A stretch of 64,000 nucleotides of DNA from an uncultured Victivallales bacterium (GCA_944391115.1 CALXSJ010000002.1:124001-188000); one strand, 5' to 3'; positions 27,119-36,327 are shown, counted from the stretch's first letter. The notes: generated by a model not told the origin, from the letters alone. Numbers and translations: made by a program.

Positions 27119-27396
27119 GATTTTCGCATCCCTTGAAGATTCGGTTCCGCAAACGTTGTCACGGGAATATAATCCGTTTTTGGAGAAATGCACACGGGAA
27201 AAGGACGGTCCGGCGGAAAATTGGCGGAAAAAAAGAACTTTCCCGCGCGGAAATCTCCGGAAGCCGACGCATTGACGTCCCCGCGGGACATCCTGCGGAA
27301 GAGAGAATCGGAAGATCTCCGGAACCGGGATTGAAATCCGCGGAAACTCTGCCATATTACCGGAGAAACGGCATACGGCCGGGAAGGCGGGCGGAC

Positions 27397-27966
27397 ATGA
27401 AACGGCAGAAAGGATTCACAGTCGTGACGGTGACGGATATCGGATGCGAACCGCGCATTCCGAAAGGGGCGCGCCTGCTCTGCTCCGGAGAGATCAAACC
27501 GGAAAACGGGGATTACGTGCTTGTCGGGCGCGGCGGTGCGCCGCCGATCATCCGCGGTTATTTCCTCCGGGAGGACGGGTCCGTGCTTCTGCGTTCATTC
27601 AACCGGGATGCCGACAGTTACACCGCGACTGCGGAAAGTCTGGCGGCCGCCGGACTTCTGGTCGCTGTGCGGATGGAGTGCGATTTCCCCGCCGCGTCAC
27701 GGGCCGGAGAGCTTCCGGGCGCAGGCGCGTCCACGCCTGTGGAAGAACGAAATCCGTTGAATTCCGTTCCGGCGGATTCGCCGCAGGAACTTCTGACATT
27801 CGAGGAAGCGCAGGCCCTGCTGAAGGTCCGGCGGACGAAAATGTATGCTCTGCTTCGTTCCGGGGAACTGCGTGCGTCCAAGATCGGAAAGCTCTGGCGG
27901 GTCGAACGCGCTTCGATCCGGGAATATCTGGCTGGAAAAACCTATCACGGCAGCTCCGGGAACTGA
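27397..27966 (+). CDS. S24 (LexA)-like domain fused to excisionase-type HTH
   Basis: A 189-residue two-domain protein. Residues about 8-75 follow the S24/LexA dimerisation-protease pattern ('DIGCEPRIPKGARLLCSGEIKPENGDYVLV', then 'IIRGYFLREDGSVLLRSFN'), but the catalytic Ser-Met is Gly16-Cys17 and the catalytic Lys is replaced (Arg53), so self-cleavage is not expected. A Pro/Ala linker leads to an excisionase/MerR-like helix-turn-helix (about 136-185, 'LLTFEEAQALLKVRRTKMYALLRSGEL' and 'IREYLAGK'). The order is the reverse of LexA-type repressors, where DNA binding comes first. Start at 27397, with AAGGCGG upstream. A DNA-binding role is likely; target unknown. Confidence 0.75.
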   Translation: MKRQKGFTVVTVTDIGCEPRIPKGARLLCSGEIKPENGDYVLVGRGGAPPIIRGYFLREDGSVLLRSFNRDADSYTATAESLAAAGLLVAVRMECDFPAASRAGELPGAGASTPVEERNPLNSVPADSPQELLTFEEAQALLKVRRTKMYALLRSGELRASKIGKLWRVERASIREYLAGKTYHGSSGN

Positions 27967-27996
27967 CCGTCGGAATGCGGCGGGAAAAGCCTCTCT

Positions 27997-29367
27997 TCAT
28001 ACGTCGGAAGGATGGATGAGACGGTTCTTCACGGCGTTCAGCGCCTCCTCCTTTGTCGAGACGATTCCGTCAAGCTGAAGATCAGTTGCGTATTTCAGCA
28101 GAAAACCGATCTTCGGACCTGGAGGAACGCCGAGCGCGAGAATGTCCCCGCCTTTCAGGAAGGGTGCCGGAAGCGTCTCCGCATGAGAGATCTCCAGTTC
28201 ATGGAGCCGGTCCAGGAGCAGCAGATAATTGCCGAGCTTGCCATGGCAGGAGATGCAGTCGATCCGGTGAAGCTCCAGTTCCAGCGGGAAATTTTCCTCC
28301 GCCGCCAGGCGCCGCCACTTTGCGGTCCGCATTTTGTCGATTTGCGCGAAACGCATATGGTTCCGGACAGCGGAAACGATGCGTTCGCCGGCTTTTCCCG
28401 GCATTTTCAGGCGGCGCATGACTTGTTCCGCGATTTCCGCGCCTTTTTCCTCATGGGTATGAAAATGGATCCGTCCGTCTTCGCGGACCCCGCGGCAGGC
28501 GGGTTTCCCCGCGTCATGCAGCAGAATCGACCAGCCGAGCTCCGGAGACGGAAAGGCCATGTGGGAAAGCATCAGCATCGTGTGTTCAAAGACATCGCCT
28601 TCGGGGTGGAATTCCTTCGGCTGTTCAACGCCGCGCAGCGCGTCGACTTCCGGCAGAAGTTCTTTCAGGACGCCGAGCTGCGCCGCCATGCGGAATGCGC
28701 GGTCCGGCGACGGTCCGCAGAGAATTCTGGTGAATTCGTCCCTCACGCGTTCCGCGGAGAGATAACGCAGTTTCGGAGCCAGAAGCTCGATTGCGCGCAT
28801 CAGGGATTCGTCCGGTGTCAGCTGCAGACGGACGGTGAAACGGAGTGCGCGGAGCATCCGCAGGTAATCTTCGGAAAAGCGCGTGACGGGGTCGCCGATC
28901 GTGCGGAGAATGCCGCGGCGCAGATCCTCGTATCCGCCGGTGTGATCCGTCAGGATCTCCGTTTCAGGATCAAGCAGCATGGCGTTGATCGTGAAATCGC
29001 GCCGTGCGACATCCTCCTGAGGGGTTCTGCTGAACCGGATGTGTTCCGGGCGGCGGCCGTCCTCATAATTGCGCTCCTCGCGGAAGGTGGCGACCTCGAA
29101 ATGCATCGAATCTGCGACAACCGTGACGACGCCGAACGATGCGCCGAGCGGAATGGATTCGGGAAAGAGCCGCATGATTTCAGCGGGCTCGGCGTCTGTT
29201 GTGATGTCGAAGTCCTTCGGGATTTTTCCCAGACAGAGATCGCGGACCGCGCCGCCGACCAGATAAGCGGAAAAACCCGCGGAGCGCAAACGTGCCGTGA
29301 TTCCGCATGCGGCGGTGAACATGCGGCGTTTCCGGATGGAGGAATCTATTTTGAAGGGGATTTGCAT
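27997..29367 (-). CDS. cca: CCA tRNA nucleotidyltransferase with HD domain
   Basis: A 456-residue class II nucleotidyltransferase: head motif 'YLVGGAVRDLCLGKIPKDFDITTDAEP' with the DxD metal pair, 'RRDFTINAMLLD', 'RFSEDYLRMLRALRF', then the neck and body, and an HD-type module ('LGWSILLHDAGKPACR', 'HFHTHEEKGAEI') in the C-terminal third. It adds or repairs the 3' CCA of tRNA; poly(A) polymerases share the head, but the RRDFTINAM and body motifs fit the tRNA enzyme. Start at 29367 (GGAAG upstream); in-frame codons up to 29577 lack family similarity. Divergent from nadD. Confidence 0.9.
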   Translation of the reverse strand: MQIPFKIDSSIRKRRMFTAACGITARLRSAGFSAYLVGGAVRDLCLGKIPKDFDITTDAEPAEIMRLFPESIPLGASFGVVTVVADSMHFEVATFREERNYEDGRRPEHIRFSRTPQEDVARRDFTINAMLLDPETEILTDHTGGYEDLRRGILRTIGDPVTRFSEDYLRMLRALRFTVRLQLTPDESLMRAIELLAPKLRYLSAERVRDEFTRILCGPSPDRAFRMAAQLGVLKELLPEVDALRGVEQPKEFHPEGDVFEHTMLMLSHMAFPSPELGWSILLHDAGKPACRGVREDGRIHFHTHEEKGAEIAEQVMRRLKMPGKAGERIVSAVRNHMRFAQIDKMRTAKWRRLAAEENFPLELELHRIDCISCHGKLGNYLLLLDRLHELEISHAETLPAPFLKGGDILALGVPPGPKIGFLLKYATDLQLDGIVSTKEEALNAVKNRLIHPSDV

Positions 29368-29386
29368 AAAAAATCGCTTCCGGCAT

Positions 29387-29415
29387 TTGAGTTTCTCTGT
29401 TTTCATGCTTAAATA
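29387..29415 (+). promoter_or_regulatory. Promoter of nadD-rsfS
   Basis: TTGAGT (29387-29392), 17-base spacer, TAAATA (29410-29415); about 25 bases of leader before the nadD start. It lies in the 81-base divergent gap to cca. Confidence 0.5.
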
Positions 29416-29448
29416 TGAACGGGAAAACAGGAATTGCAAGAGGCTTTC

Positions 29449-30093
29449 ATGAAAATTGCAGTATTCGGCGGGACGTTCGATCCCGTTCATAACGGTCACA
29501 TCGCCCTGGCGGAGACCGTGCTGGCCCGGCGCTATGCCGACCGGGTGCTCTTTGTCCCCGCTCCCGTGCCGCCGCACAAGGCGGACCGGCTCATCACGCC
29601 GTTTGCGATCCGTTTCCGGATGCTGGAGGCCGCGCTGGAGGGAAGGAACCGTTTTTCCCTTTCCGATCTTGAAAACCGCCGCCCCGGACGCTCCTATACG
29701 ATAGATACTTTAAAACAGCTTTCGCAATTCCATCAAAACGATGATATATTACTGCTGATCGGAGGAGACAGTCTCCGGCAGCTGCATTTGTGGAAGGACG
29801 CGCATGAAATTGTCCGGCGTTTCGGCGTCATCGCGTATCCGCGCGGAGACCATGCCGTTTCCCACGCGGAACTGCTGGTTCACTGGACGGAGGAGGAGAC
29901 GGAAAAACTTCTGGCATCCGTTCTTCCGTCTCCTCCGGTTTTCCCCGTGTCATCCACGGAGATCCGGACGATGATCCGGTGCGGCGAATGGAGCGGAGCG
30001 TCCGGGCTGCTTCCGGCTCCGGTGCTGGATTTCATCCGGCGGAACAAAATCTATTGCAAGACAACCCAGGAGGGCGACAATGACGGCAACTGA
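29449..30093 (+). CDS. nadD: Nicotinate-nucleotide adenylyltransferase
   Basis: Adds AMP to nicotinate mononucleotide in NAD synthesis. 214 residues; nucleotidyltransferase motif 'FGGTFDPVHNGHIALAE' at the N-terminus and the C-terminal 'SSTEIRTMIRCGE' (ISSTxIR) motif. 'LLIGGDSLRQLHLWKDAHEI' is the family's substrate region. Start at 29449 with GAGG five bases before. The last 14 bases overlap rsfS, the well-known nadD-rsfS arrangement. Confidence 0.96.
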   Translation: MKIAVFGGTFDPVHNGHIALAETVLARRYADRVLFVPAPVPPHKADRLITPFAIRFRMLEAALEGRNRFSLSDLENRRPGRSYTIDTLKQLSQFHQNDDILLLIGGDSLRQLHLWKDAHEIVRRFGVIAYPRGDHAVSHAELLVHWTEEETEKLLASVLPSPPVFPVSSTEIRTMIRCGEWSGASGLLPAPVLDFIRRNKIYCKTTQEGDNDGN

Positions 30094-30532
30094 AACGGCT
30101 GGAAAGAAGACGGGAAGAAAGGAAACTCCCGAAGTGAAGCTCGCAAAGCTCTGCGAGGAGATCGCGTATGACCGGAAGGCGGAGAACATTGTCCGGCTCG
30201 ATCTGAAGGAATATTCGGCGGTCAGCGATTACTTTGTGCTCTGCACTGCAACTTCCGAACCGCACATCCGCGCCATTGCCGAGCGGATTCAGCGCGATGT
30301 GCTGGAACAGCTCAAGGTCAAGCCGCTTCATGTGGACGGATCGCCGGAAAGCCACTGGATGATCGTGGACTTCGGCACCGTGATGGTGCATGTCATGGAC
30401 GAGGACACCCGTGCGCTGTATCAGCTGGAAAGCCTCTGGGGCGATGCGCCGAAGACCGATGCGATCAAACGCATCGAAGCAAGAATCAGACGCAAGGCCG
30501 CCGCGGAAAAGAAAAAAGCGAAGGATGCGTGA
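30080..30532 (+). CDS. rsfS: Ribosomal silencing factor RsfS
   Basis: Binds ribosomal protein L14 and blocks subunit joining when nutrients are scarce. The 150-residue protein contains the complete RsfS/YbeB domain (about residues 15-125): 'LDLKEYSAVSDYFVLCTATSEPHIRAIAERI', 'VDGSPESHWMIVDFGTVMVHVMDEDTRALYQLESLWGDA'. A Lys/Ala/Arg-rich tail follows. AGGAGG precedes the ATG inside the end of nadD. Confidence 0.95.
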   Translation: MTATETAGKKTGRKETPEVKLAKLCEEIAYDRKAENIVRLDLKEYSAVSDYFVLCTATSEPHIRAIAERIQRDVLEQLKVKPLHVDGSPESHWMIVDFGTVMVHVMDEDTRALYQLESLWGDAPKTDAIKRIEARIRRKAAAEKKKAKDA

Positions 30533-30538
30533 CACGCC

Positions 30539-31174
30539 ATGCCCGGACCGCTGAAAGACTACTGGAACGAATTCGACTGGGAGCTTGAGCTCAAGAAGGA
30601 CGATGCGCGGATCAGCACCTATATGCAGGAACTGCCCCGCTATATCGACCTGCCTTCGGAAGATGCCGTCATCATGAAGCACATTCAGGAGCGACCCGAA
30701 CTTGTCCCGTTCGGCGGGGATTATCGGGATTCCTCGCTGGCGGGACTGTTCGAAGGCAATGCCGATTATGAGGAGGACGTTTCATTCGGCGAGGACTGGC
30801 AGAAGCGCGACGGGGCCGAGTTCTACATTGTGCTCGGGCGTCTTGCCAAGCTCTGGGCTCAGCATTTTGCGCTGCTTTCCGGACGGGACGAGACTGTCGC
30901 CGGCATGCGGATTCTTGCGCTGTACGGCAAACTGATGGCGCGCTGCGCGGAGATCATCGATATGGACGAAGAGGAATATCCCGCGCTCCGGATTGCGACC
31001 GTGAAGCGCCTGCTCGCGGACGTGAATCTTCTGCTTGGCGGGTTCCGGTCATTCGGCTCGAAGTTCCCCCGCTCCGAAGCAAAGGCGGATTTTCACTTCG
31101 AGCATCTCATGCTTCTCCGTGAAAAGATGCTTAGACTTCTGGAAAAATACCGCTCGAGAGGCAGCGGGAAGTAA
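30539..31174 (+). CDS. Conserved-looking protein of unknown function in the nadD-rsfS operon
   Basis: A 211-residue soluble, acidic and helical protein that I cannot place in a family. Visible features: an N-terminal 'PLKDYWNEFDWELELKKDDAR', a Gly-Asp-rich loop near residues 60-80, and a helical C-terminal half rich in Leu/Arg ('RIATVKRLLADVNLLLGGFRSFGSKFP'). It begins six bases after the rsfS stop, so it is surely co-transcribed and perhaps ribosome-related. No signal peptide or membrane segment. Confidence 0.75.
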   Translation: MPGPLKDYWNEFDWELELKKDDARISTYMQELPRYIDLPSEDAVIMKHIQERPELVPFGGDYRDSSLAGLFEGNADYEEDVSFGEDWQKRDGAEFYIVLGRLAKLWAQHFALLSGRDETVAGMRILALYGKLMARCAEIIDMDEEEYPALRIATVKRLLADVNLLLGGFRSFGSKFPRSEAKADFHFEHLMLLREKMLRLLEKYRSRGSGK

Positions 31175-31224
31175 ATCCCGCCTGCGGGTCCCGTCTGACC
31201 GGTTTCCGGACCGGCCGGAGCTGC

Positions 31225-31253
31225 TTGCATGCCGGGACCGGCGGGTGTATATT
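31225..31253 (+). promoter_or_regulatory. Promoter upstream of the flippase-like gene
   Basis: TTGCAT (31225-31230), 17-base spacer, TATATT (31248-31253). This leaves a leader of about 105 bases before the start chosen for the next gene. Confidence 0.5.
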
Positions 31254-31366
31254 ATTTGCCGCCTCCGCAGGGCGGAACGGACGGCAGTCTGCCGCGGGGG
31301 GAGATGCATGCGGATTGTGAAACCGGGAATTCATCTGTGGATAACGAAGTGAAAAAGAAACAGCTC

Positions 31367-32371
31367 ATGAAGCGATGGGCGGTCCAGATTTTCAAACTGA
31401 TTCTCGCCGGGCTTCTGATTTACTGGGTGGTATGCGACATTGATTTTGCGCATCTGAACCGGATTGCATCCGGGCGCGTTGCGTTTTTCACCTTTCTCTG
31501 CGGGATTGCAATCGGAATTCAGCTTGTGCTCTGTGCGGTCCGGTGGCGGATGCTTCTGAAGATTCAAAAGATCGATATCCCGTTTTCCCGCGCTCTGTCG
31601 CTCAGCATGCAGGGAACTTTTTTCTCCCTCTGCATGCCCGGCGGAGCCGTAGGCGGCGATGTCGTCAAAGCGGCCTTTCTGCTCCGCGAAACGAAGAAAG
31701 GACAGAAACTGCACGGCGTGACTTCCATTTTCATAGACCGGGTCATCGGCATGCTGGCGCTTTTTTTCCTTGTGGCGCTGGCCGTGACGTTTGCCATGGG
31801 GCGCGTACTGGCGTTCCGGGCTGAAGTGAAATATCCGGTCCTTGTGCTTTATCTTCTCTCTCTTGCGGGGCTTGCCGCAGGGCTTGCCCTCTTTTTTCAG
31901 GATGTGATTTTCCGGATTGCCCCCGCGCGGAAATGTCTGGATTTTGCCGACCGGATTCTCCGGAACAGAATCCGGCCCGTGCTGGAATCCGTCCGTGCCT
32001 ACCGCGGGGATCCGCGCCGGCTGTTCGCGACTTTTCTGCTGAGCATTCTTGTGATGCATCCGCTTCTTGTATGCGGGCTGGTTCTGATTGTGGAGGGTCT
32101 TACCGGAACCGCGGCGCATGCGGCGCCCGCCGCGTTTGCCTCCCTCCTCGGCAGCACGGCCGCGGCGATTCCGGTTACGCCTGGCGGGCTTGGAACGCGG
32201 GACAAGATCACCCAGCTGGTGCTGGAATCGCTGGGAGTCGGAACAAATGCCTCCGGGTTTGCTCCTCTGCTTTATACGCTTGCCATGATTGCGGTTTCCC
32301 TGACCGGCGCCTTTTTTTTCCTGGCCGATTCCTGGTTCCGGAAGCACGGAACCGTTCAGAAGGAACAATGA
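31367..32371 (+). CDS. Flippase-like membrane protein (lysylphosphatidylglycerol synthase TM family, UPF0104)
   Basis: A 334-residue protein with about eight membrane segments. It shows the family hallmarks: 'CAVRWRMLLKIQKIDIPFSRALSLSMQGTFFSLCMPGGAVGGDVVKAAFL' region, 'GVTSIFIDRVIGMLALF' and 'AAAIPVTPGGLGTRDKI'. Such domains form the membrane half of MprF-type flippases and stand-alone lipid or glycolipid transporters. No aminoacyl-transfer domain is attached. Start at 31367 puts the first helix near the N-terminus; in-frame GTG (31337) and ATG (31304, 31229) codons are alternatives, and no ribosome site clearly decides. Stop overlaps the next ATG. Confidence 0.82.
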   Translation: MKRWAVQIFKLILAGLLIYWVVCDIDFAHLNRIASGRVAFFTFLCGIAIGIQLVLCAVRWRMLLKIQKIDIPFSRALSLSMQGTFFSLCMPGGAVGGDVVKAAFLLRETKKGQKLHGVTSIFIDRVIGMLALFFLVALAVTFAMGRVLAFRAEVKYPVLVLYLLSLAGLAAGLALFFQDVIFRIAPARKCLDFADRILRNRIRPVLESVRAYRGDPRRLFATFLLSILVMHPLLVCGLVLIVEGLTGTAAHAAPAAFASLLGSTAAAIPVTPGGLGTRDKITQLVLESLGVGTNASGFAPLLYTLAMIAVSLTGAFFFLADSWFRKHGTVQKEQ

Positions 32372-32958
32372 AAAGCATTGAGGTGATGAAAGTGTCGAAA
32401 AAAATTCTGATGATTGTCGGCGATTTCGTGGAGGACTATGAAGTCATGGTGCCGTTTCAGGCGCTTCAGATCTGCGGCTGTGAAGTGAGTGCGGTCAGTC
32501 CCGGGAAGAAATCCGGAGAGCGGATCCGCACCGCAATTCACGATTTCGAGGGGGATCAGACCTATACGGAGAAGCGCGGGCACAATTTTACCTTGAACGG
32601 CACCTTTGAAGAGGTTTCCGCAGACGGATTCGACGCTCTTGTGCTTCCCGGCGGCCGTTCTCCCGAGCATCTGCGCCTGAACGGCCGGGTTCTGGAACTG
32701 ATCCGCGCTTTTGCGGAGCAGGGGAAACCGGTTGCGGCAATCTGTCATGGTCCTCAGCTTCTGACAGCCGCCGGTGTTGTCAAAGGGCGGAAAATCAACG
32801 CCTATCCTGCGGTAAAACCCGAAATCGAAGCCGCCGGCGCGGAATATGTCGACGCAGGATTTACGGGAGCCGTCACCGACGGCATGTTCGTAACCGCCCC
32901 GGCGTGGAGCGCCCATGTCGAATGGCTCAAACAGTTTCTTGCCGTTCTGAACGCATGA
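32368..32958 (+). CDS. DJ-1/PfpI family protein
   Basis: A 196-residue class I glutamine-amidotransferase-like protein: 'KKILMIVGDFVEDYEVMVPFQALQ' with the conserved Glu, and the nucleophile elbow 'VAAICHGPQLLTAAG' with its Cys-His pair. 'FDALVLPGGRSPEHLRL' is the typical PfpI/YhbO strand-loop. Family members act as proteases, deglycases or stress chaperones; no narrower call is possible. Start overlaps the previous stop (ATGA) with AAGG four bases before; an ATG at 32386 is a close alternative. Confidence 0.88.
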   Translation: MKSIEVMKVSKKILMIVGDFVEDYEVMVPFQALQICGCEVSAVSPGKKSGERIRTAIHDFEGDQTYTEKRGHNFTLNGTFEEVSADGFDALVLPGGRSPEHLRLNGRVLELIRAFAEQGKPVAAICHGPQLLTAAGVVKGRKINAYPAVKPEIEAAGAEYVDAGFTGAVTDGMFVTAPAWSAHVEWLKQFLAVLNA

Positions 32959-33275
32959 CCGGGGATGGGAAGGTCCCGGCGGCCGTTTTATTCCGGGGAG
33001 GCGTCCTCCGCGCGTCCGGGAAATGCCGCTTCCCAAGATGTTCATGAATGCGTTTCCTCTGCTTGCTTTCCTGAAACATCATGCTATTTTACCGTTTCGG
33101 AAATTTCATGCGTTTTACCTGAATTCTGAGCGTTTCAGGGCTGAAAAGTGCTGAAGAATTCCGCATTCGGACCGGAGCAGTCGATCCGGTGCAACAGAAA
33201 CAACGACTGACGGCCATGGAAGTGTTCCGACCTGGATGTGCGGGAAAGGCGTCGGCGGAAAGGATAAAAAAATAA
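32959..33275. other. Non-coding gap with a possible promoter
   Basis: No gene in these 317 bases. A possible sigma70-like pair occurs at TTGCTT (33063-33068), 16-base spacer, TATTTT (33085-33090), which could serve the membrane protein gene that follows. Confidence 0.4.
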
Positions 33276-34874
33276 GTGCGTTTTCATATTTTTTTATATG
33301 GTCTGCTGTTCGTTTTGATTCTGCCGCTTGAGCTTGTCATGTGGGCGGCTGCCATGAACCACACCATGGCGGACACCTTTTTCGCCCGCCGCATTTTGAT
33401 GAATCCGCTTTTCGAACTTCCCCGGGAGGTCCTCTGGGGACTTGCCGCCGCGGGTTTTCTTGCGCTTGTGAACGGATTCCGGATCATGTTCCGGGAGAAG
33501 GCACCCTGCCGGAAGATTCATCCCTACTGCGGATTCTTCCTGTTCACGGGCGCCCTTTTTCTGCTGCTGAAACTGCCTTACGGACTGGCTGTCGCAACGC
33601 CGCTGACCATCGTCGGGATCGTGGTAGTCTATTCGATTGTTCTCCGGGGCAATTCCGAATCCTTTCTGTCTGTGAACAGAACCGGCGCCGCCACTTTCTC
33701 TGACCGTTTTTCCGTGGCGTTCTGCCTGCTGCCCCTGATTACGGGAGCGCTTCTGCTGCTTCAGGAAGGTTTTCTTCACTGGCTGGCGTTTCCGCATTCC
33801 AGATATTTCCTGTTTCTGCCGTTTCTCGGCTGCCTGCTGCCGAAACAGAAGCAGCTGCGGGAATTTGTGATTCTCTCCTATGCGGGCATGATTCTGCTGA
33901 CTCTCTGCTTTGCGGCCGCCATGATCTTCATCGACGGCGGCATGCTGGCGGATGTGTCGATTGCCTCGGCCTTTCTTTTTCTGGAGGTTGAGGCGGCGTT
34001 TCTCCTCCGGGAATTCCTGCCGTTCCGGCGCAATTTTTCCGTGTTCATTCTCCTGCTGGCGATTTTCGGGACCAAGTTCATCATGCCTCCGGTATGCGAT
34101 TACCGGATTGTGGCGCTGCTGGTCTTTCTGATTTATGTCATTGCGGAGAATCTGCCGATGCTGCGGAAGAAAATCCTGTCCAGGGCGGATTCCGCCTCCG
34201 GGAATATCCGGTTCATGACGCAGGATGAATATGCGGGGCAGGCATGGGGGTTTGCCGCTGTGCTTGTCACCTATCTTGCCGGGCCGTTCAGTTTCCTGCC
34301 GGTTCTGATCGTCATTGCCGCGGTGCTGGTGACCGCCTTGTTCCGGCGGAGGCTCGGCCGCGGACGGATCTGGATGGAAGCCGCCGTCATGATAGCCGCG
34401 GCATTTGCCGTGGCCGCGCCCGGCTGTTCCGCGGGACAGCTGATCGCGGCATTCGCGTGCGCCGCCCCGATGATGCAGGCTATCTGGCAGACCGGAGCCC
34501 TTGTCAATCAATTCGATTCCGGGCGTCCGCTTCAGAAATTTTATCTTGCGGTTATGAACGCCTGTTTCTTTTTTCTGCTTTTCGTGCTCTTTTTCTTCCA
34601 TGCGTCGGATACATTGATTGTCGGGCTTTATTTCCTGCTCACCGGCCTGATCCGCCTCGGCGAATGCGCCTACGACCGCGATGCCGGACGCGTCAAGCTG
34701 CTGCATGCGTGGCTTTTCATGATTGCAGGGCAGGTCGTCACGGTCATTCCGGGGACGCCTGTTGTGCATCCGTCATGGAGCGTCAATGCCGTTTACGCCG
34801 GAGTGATTGCGTTTTTCGCGCTTTATTTCTTCCATACCTTTGACAGAAACCCGGGAAAGGAGATCCGTTCATGA
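33276..34874 (+). CDS. Polytopic membrane protein of unknown function
   Basis: 532 residues with roughly fourteen hydrophobic segments and very short loops; Phe/Leu/Ala rich. No transporter signature was recognised. The start used is GTG 33276, with AGGA eleven bases upstream; it gives 'MRFHIFLYGLLFVLILPLEL' as first helix. The stop overlaps the thpR start (ATGA), so it is co-translated with an RNA-processing enzyme, without an evident functional link. Confidence 0.7.
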   Translation: MRFHIFLYGLLFVLILPLELVMWAAAMNHTMADTFFARRILMNPLFELPREVLWGLAAAGFLALVNGFRIMFREKAPCRKIHPYCGFFLFTGALFLLLKLPYGLAVATPLTIVGIVVVYSIVLRGNSESFLSVNRTGAATFSDRFSVAFCLLPLITGALLLLQEGFLHWLAFPHSRYFLFLPFLGCLLPKQKQLREFVILSYAGMILLTLCFAAAMIFIDGGMLADVSIASAFLFLEVEAAFLLREFLPFRRNFSVFILLLAIFGTKFIMPPVCDYRIVALLVFLIYVIAENLPMLRKKILSRADSASGNIRFMTQDEYAGQAWGFAAVLVTYLAGPFSFLPVLIVIAAVLVTALFRRRLGRGRIWMEAAVMIAAAFAVAAPGCSAGQLIAAFACAAPMMQAIWQTGALVNQFDSGRPLQKFYLAVMNACFFFLLFVLFFFHASDTLIVGLYFLLTGLIRLGECAYDRDAGRVKLLHAWLFMIAGQVVTVIPGTPVVHPSWSVNAVYAGVIAFFALYFFHTFDRNPGKEIRS

Positions 34875-35443
34875 CCGATAAAAACGCCATGTTGCGTCTT
34901 TTCATCGCGCTTGAAATTCCGCAGGAATTGCGCAGGGCTCTGAACCATTATGAGAAAGAGCTTCCCTTCTGGAAATGGACCCCCGGAGACAGGATGCATA
35001 TGACCATGCGCTTTATCGGAGACACTTCTCCGGGTGCGGCCGACCGGCTGATCGACGCATTTGAATCCGGGCTGGACGGTTTGCGCAAGGTCCGTTTTAC
35101 CTACACCGGCTACCGCTTTTTCCCGAGCGAGCGCAAAGCCTCCGTTCTGGCCGTGACCATGCAGTGCTCCCATGCCTTTGAAGAATTGAAATCCCGTGTG
35201 GACGACGTGGTGCTTGCCGGGCTGAATCTGCCGAAGGAAAACCGCCCGTTCCTGCCGCATATCACGATCATGCGCATGAACCGGCCGCCTGTCGCGTTTG
35301 ATCTTCTGCGCATCCGGAAGTGGGCGGATGCCATGCCGAAACTGCCTGAGCCCTTTGCCCGGAAGATCATTGTTTTCCGGAGCGAACTCAAAAAATCCGG
35401 CTCGGTCTACACGCCGCTTGCCGAACACGATCTGGATTTTTAA
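34871..35443 (+). CDS. thpR: RNA 2',3'-cyclic phosphodiesterase (LigT/ThpR)
   Basis: A 190-residue 2H phosphoesterase. Both catalytic H-x-T/S-x motifs are present: 'HMTMRF' (about residue 38) and 'HITIMR' (about residue 134). 'LRLFIALEIPQELRRAL' is the usual beginning. It opens 2',3'-cyclic phosphates on RNA ends. AAGGAG lies eight bases before the ATG. Five bases separate it from truA. Confidence 0.92.
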   Translation: MTDKNAMLRLFIALEIPQELRRALNHYEKELPFWKWTPGDRMHMTMRFIGDTSPGAADRLIDAFESGLDGLRKVRFTYTGYRFFPSERKASVLAVTMQCSHAFEELKSRVDDVVLAGLNLPKENRPFLPHITIMRMNRPPVAFDLLRIRKWADAMPKLPEPFARKIIVFRSELKKSGSVYTPLAEHDLDF

Positions 35444-35448
35444 GCGCC

Positions 35449-36264
35449 ATGGAAACGAAAGACATTCCCGGGATCAGAACCTTCCGGCTGGAACTGAGTT
35501 TCGACGGAACGGATTATCACGGCTGGCAGCGCCAGGCCAACGGCATCACCGTCCAGGAAGTTCTGGAGACAAAGCTCTGGCATCTCTTCAACAACGATTC
35601 CATCCGGGTCCAGGGCAGCAGCCGGACGGATTCCGGGGTTCATGCGCTGGGCATGGCGGCCTCTTTTCAGGCTCCCCCTTCTCCTTACATTCCGGACTGG
35701 AAACTGAAGAAGGCTCTGAACCGTCTGCTTCCTCCGAGCATCAAGATCCGCGAGGCAGCCGTCGCCGAGGACGGATTCAATGCGCGTTTCTCGGCGCACA
35801 GCAAAGCCTATGTTTATGTCATCAACACCGGCGATTTGAATCCGTTCACCTGCCGCTGGAGCTGGAATATTTCCGATATCGTCAATCCCGATGGCATGTC
35901 CGAGGCTCTGAAACATGTGGAGGGGACGCATGATTTTTCCACATTTACCGTGGAGCTGGATCCGTCGAAAGATCATGTCCGCACCATTTACAAGGCGGAA
36001 ATCAGGCGCTTCGGTCCGCTGCTCTGCATCCACATCATGGGAGACGGTTTTCTCTACAAGATGGTAAGGAGCATTGTCGGAGCGGTCGCGGAAGTCGGAC
36101 GGGGGAATCTCCCGCCGGATGCGGTTGCCCGGATGCTGGAGGCCAAAAGACGTTCCGCCGCGAAGGACACTGCGCCCGCACTCGGGCTGTTTCTGCTGAA
36201 AGTGTTCTATGACGACTCCTGGAAACGTCATGAACTTTCCGCCCCGCCGTTCTGGATGATGTGA
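35449..36264 (+). CDS. truA: tRNA pseudouridine synthase A
   Basis: Converts uridines 38-40 of the tRNA anticodon arm. 271 residues: 'LELSFDGTDYHGWQRQANGITVQEVLE', catalytic Asp in 'GSSRTDSGVHALG' (about residue 61), 'FNARFSAHSKAYVYVIN' and 'GDGFLYKMVRSIVGAVAEVG'. Complete family length. Ribosome site weak. Confidence 0.96.
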   Translation: METKDIPGIRTFRLELSFDGTDYHGWQRQANGITVQEVLETKLWHLFNNDSIRVQGSSRTDSGVHALGMAASFQAPPSPYIPDWKLKKALNRLLPPSIKIREAAVAEDGFNARFSAHSKAYVYVINTGDLNPFTCRWSWNISDIVNPDGMSEALKHVEGTHDFSTFTVELDPSKDHVRTIYKAEIRRFGPLLCIHIMGDGFLYKMVRSIVGAVAEVGRGNLPPDAVARMLEAKRRSAAKDTAPALGLFLLKVFYDDSWKRHELSAPPFWMM

Positions 36265-36327
36265 CCGGGAAAGAGAAATGCGTCTGTTTTCCGTTTCCGC
36301 GGCGGATCCCGGACGGAAGCGCGCCGT

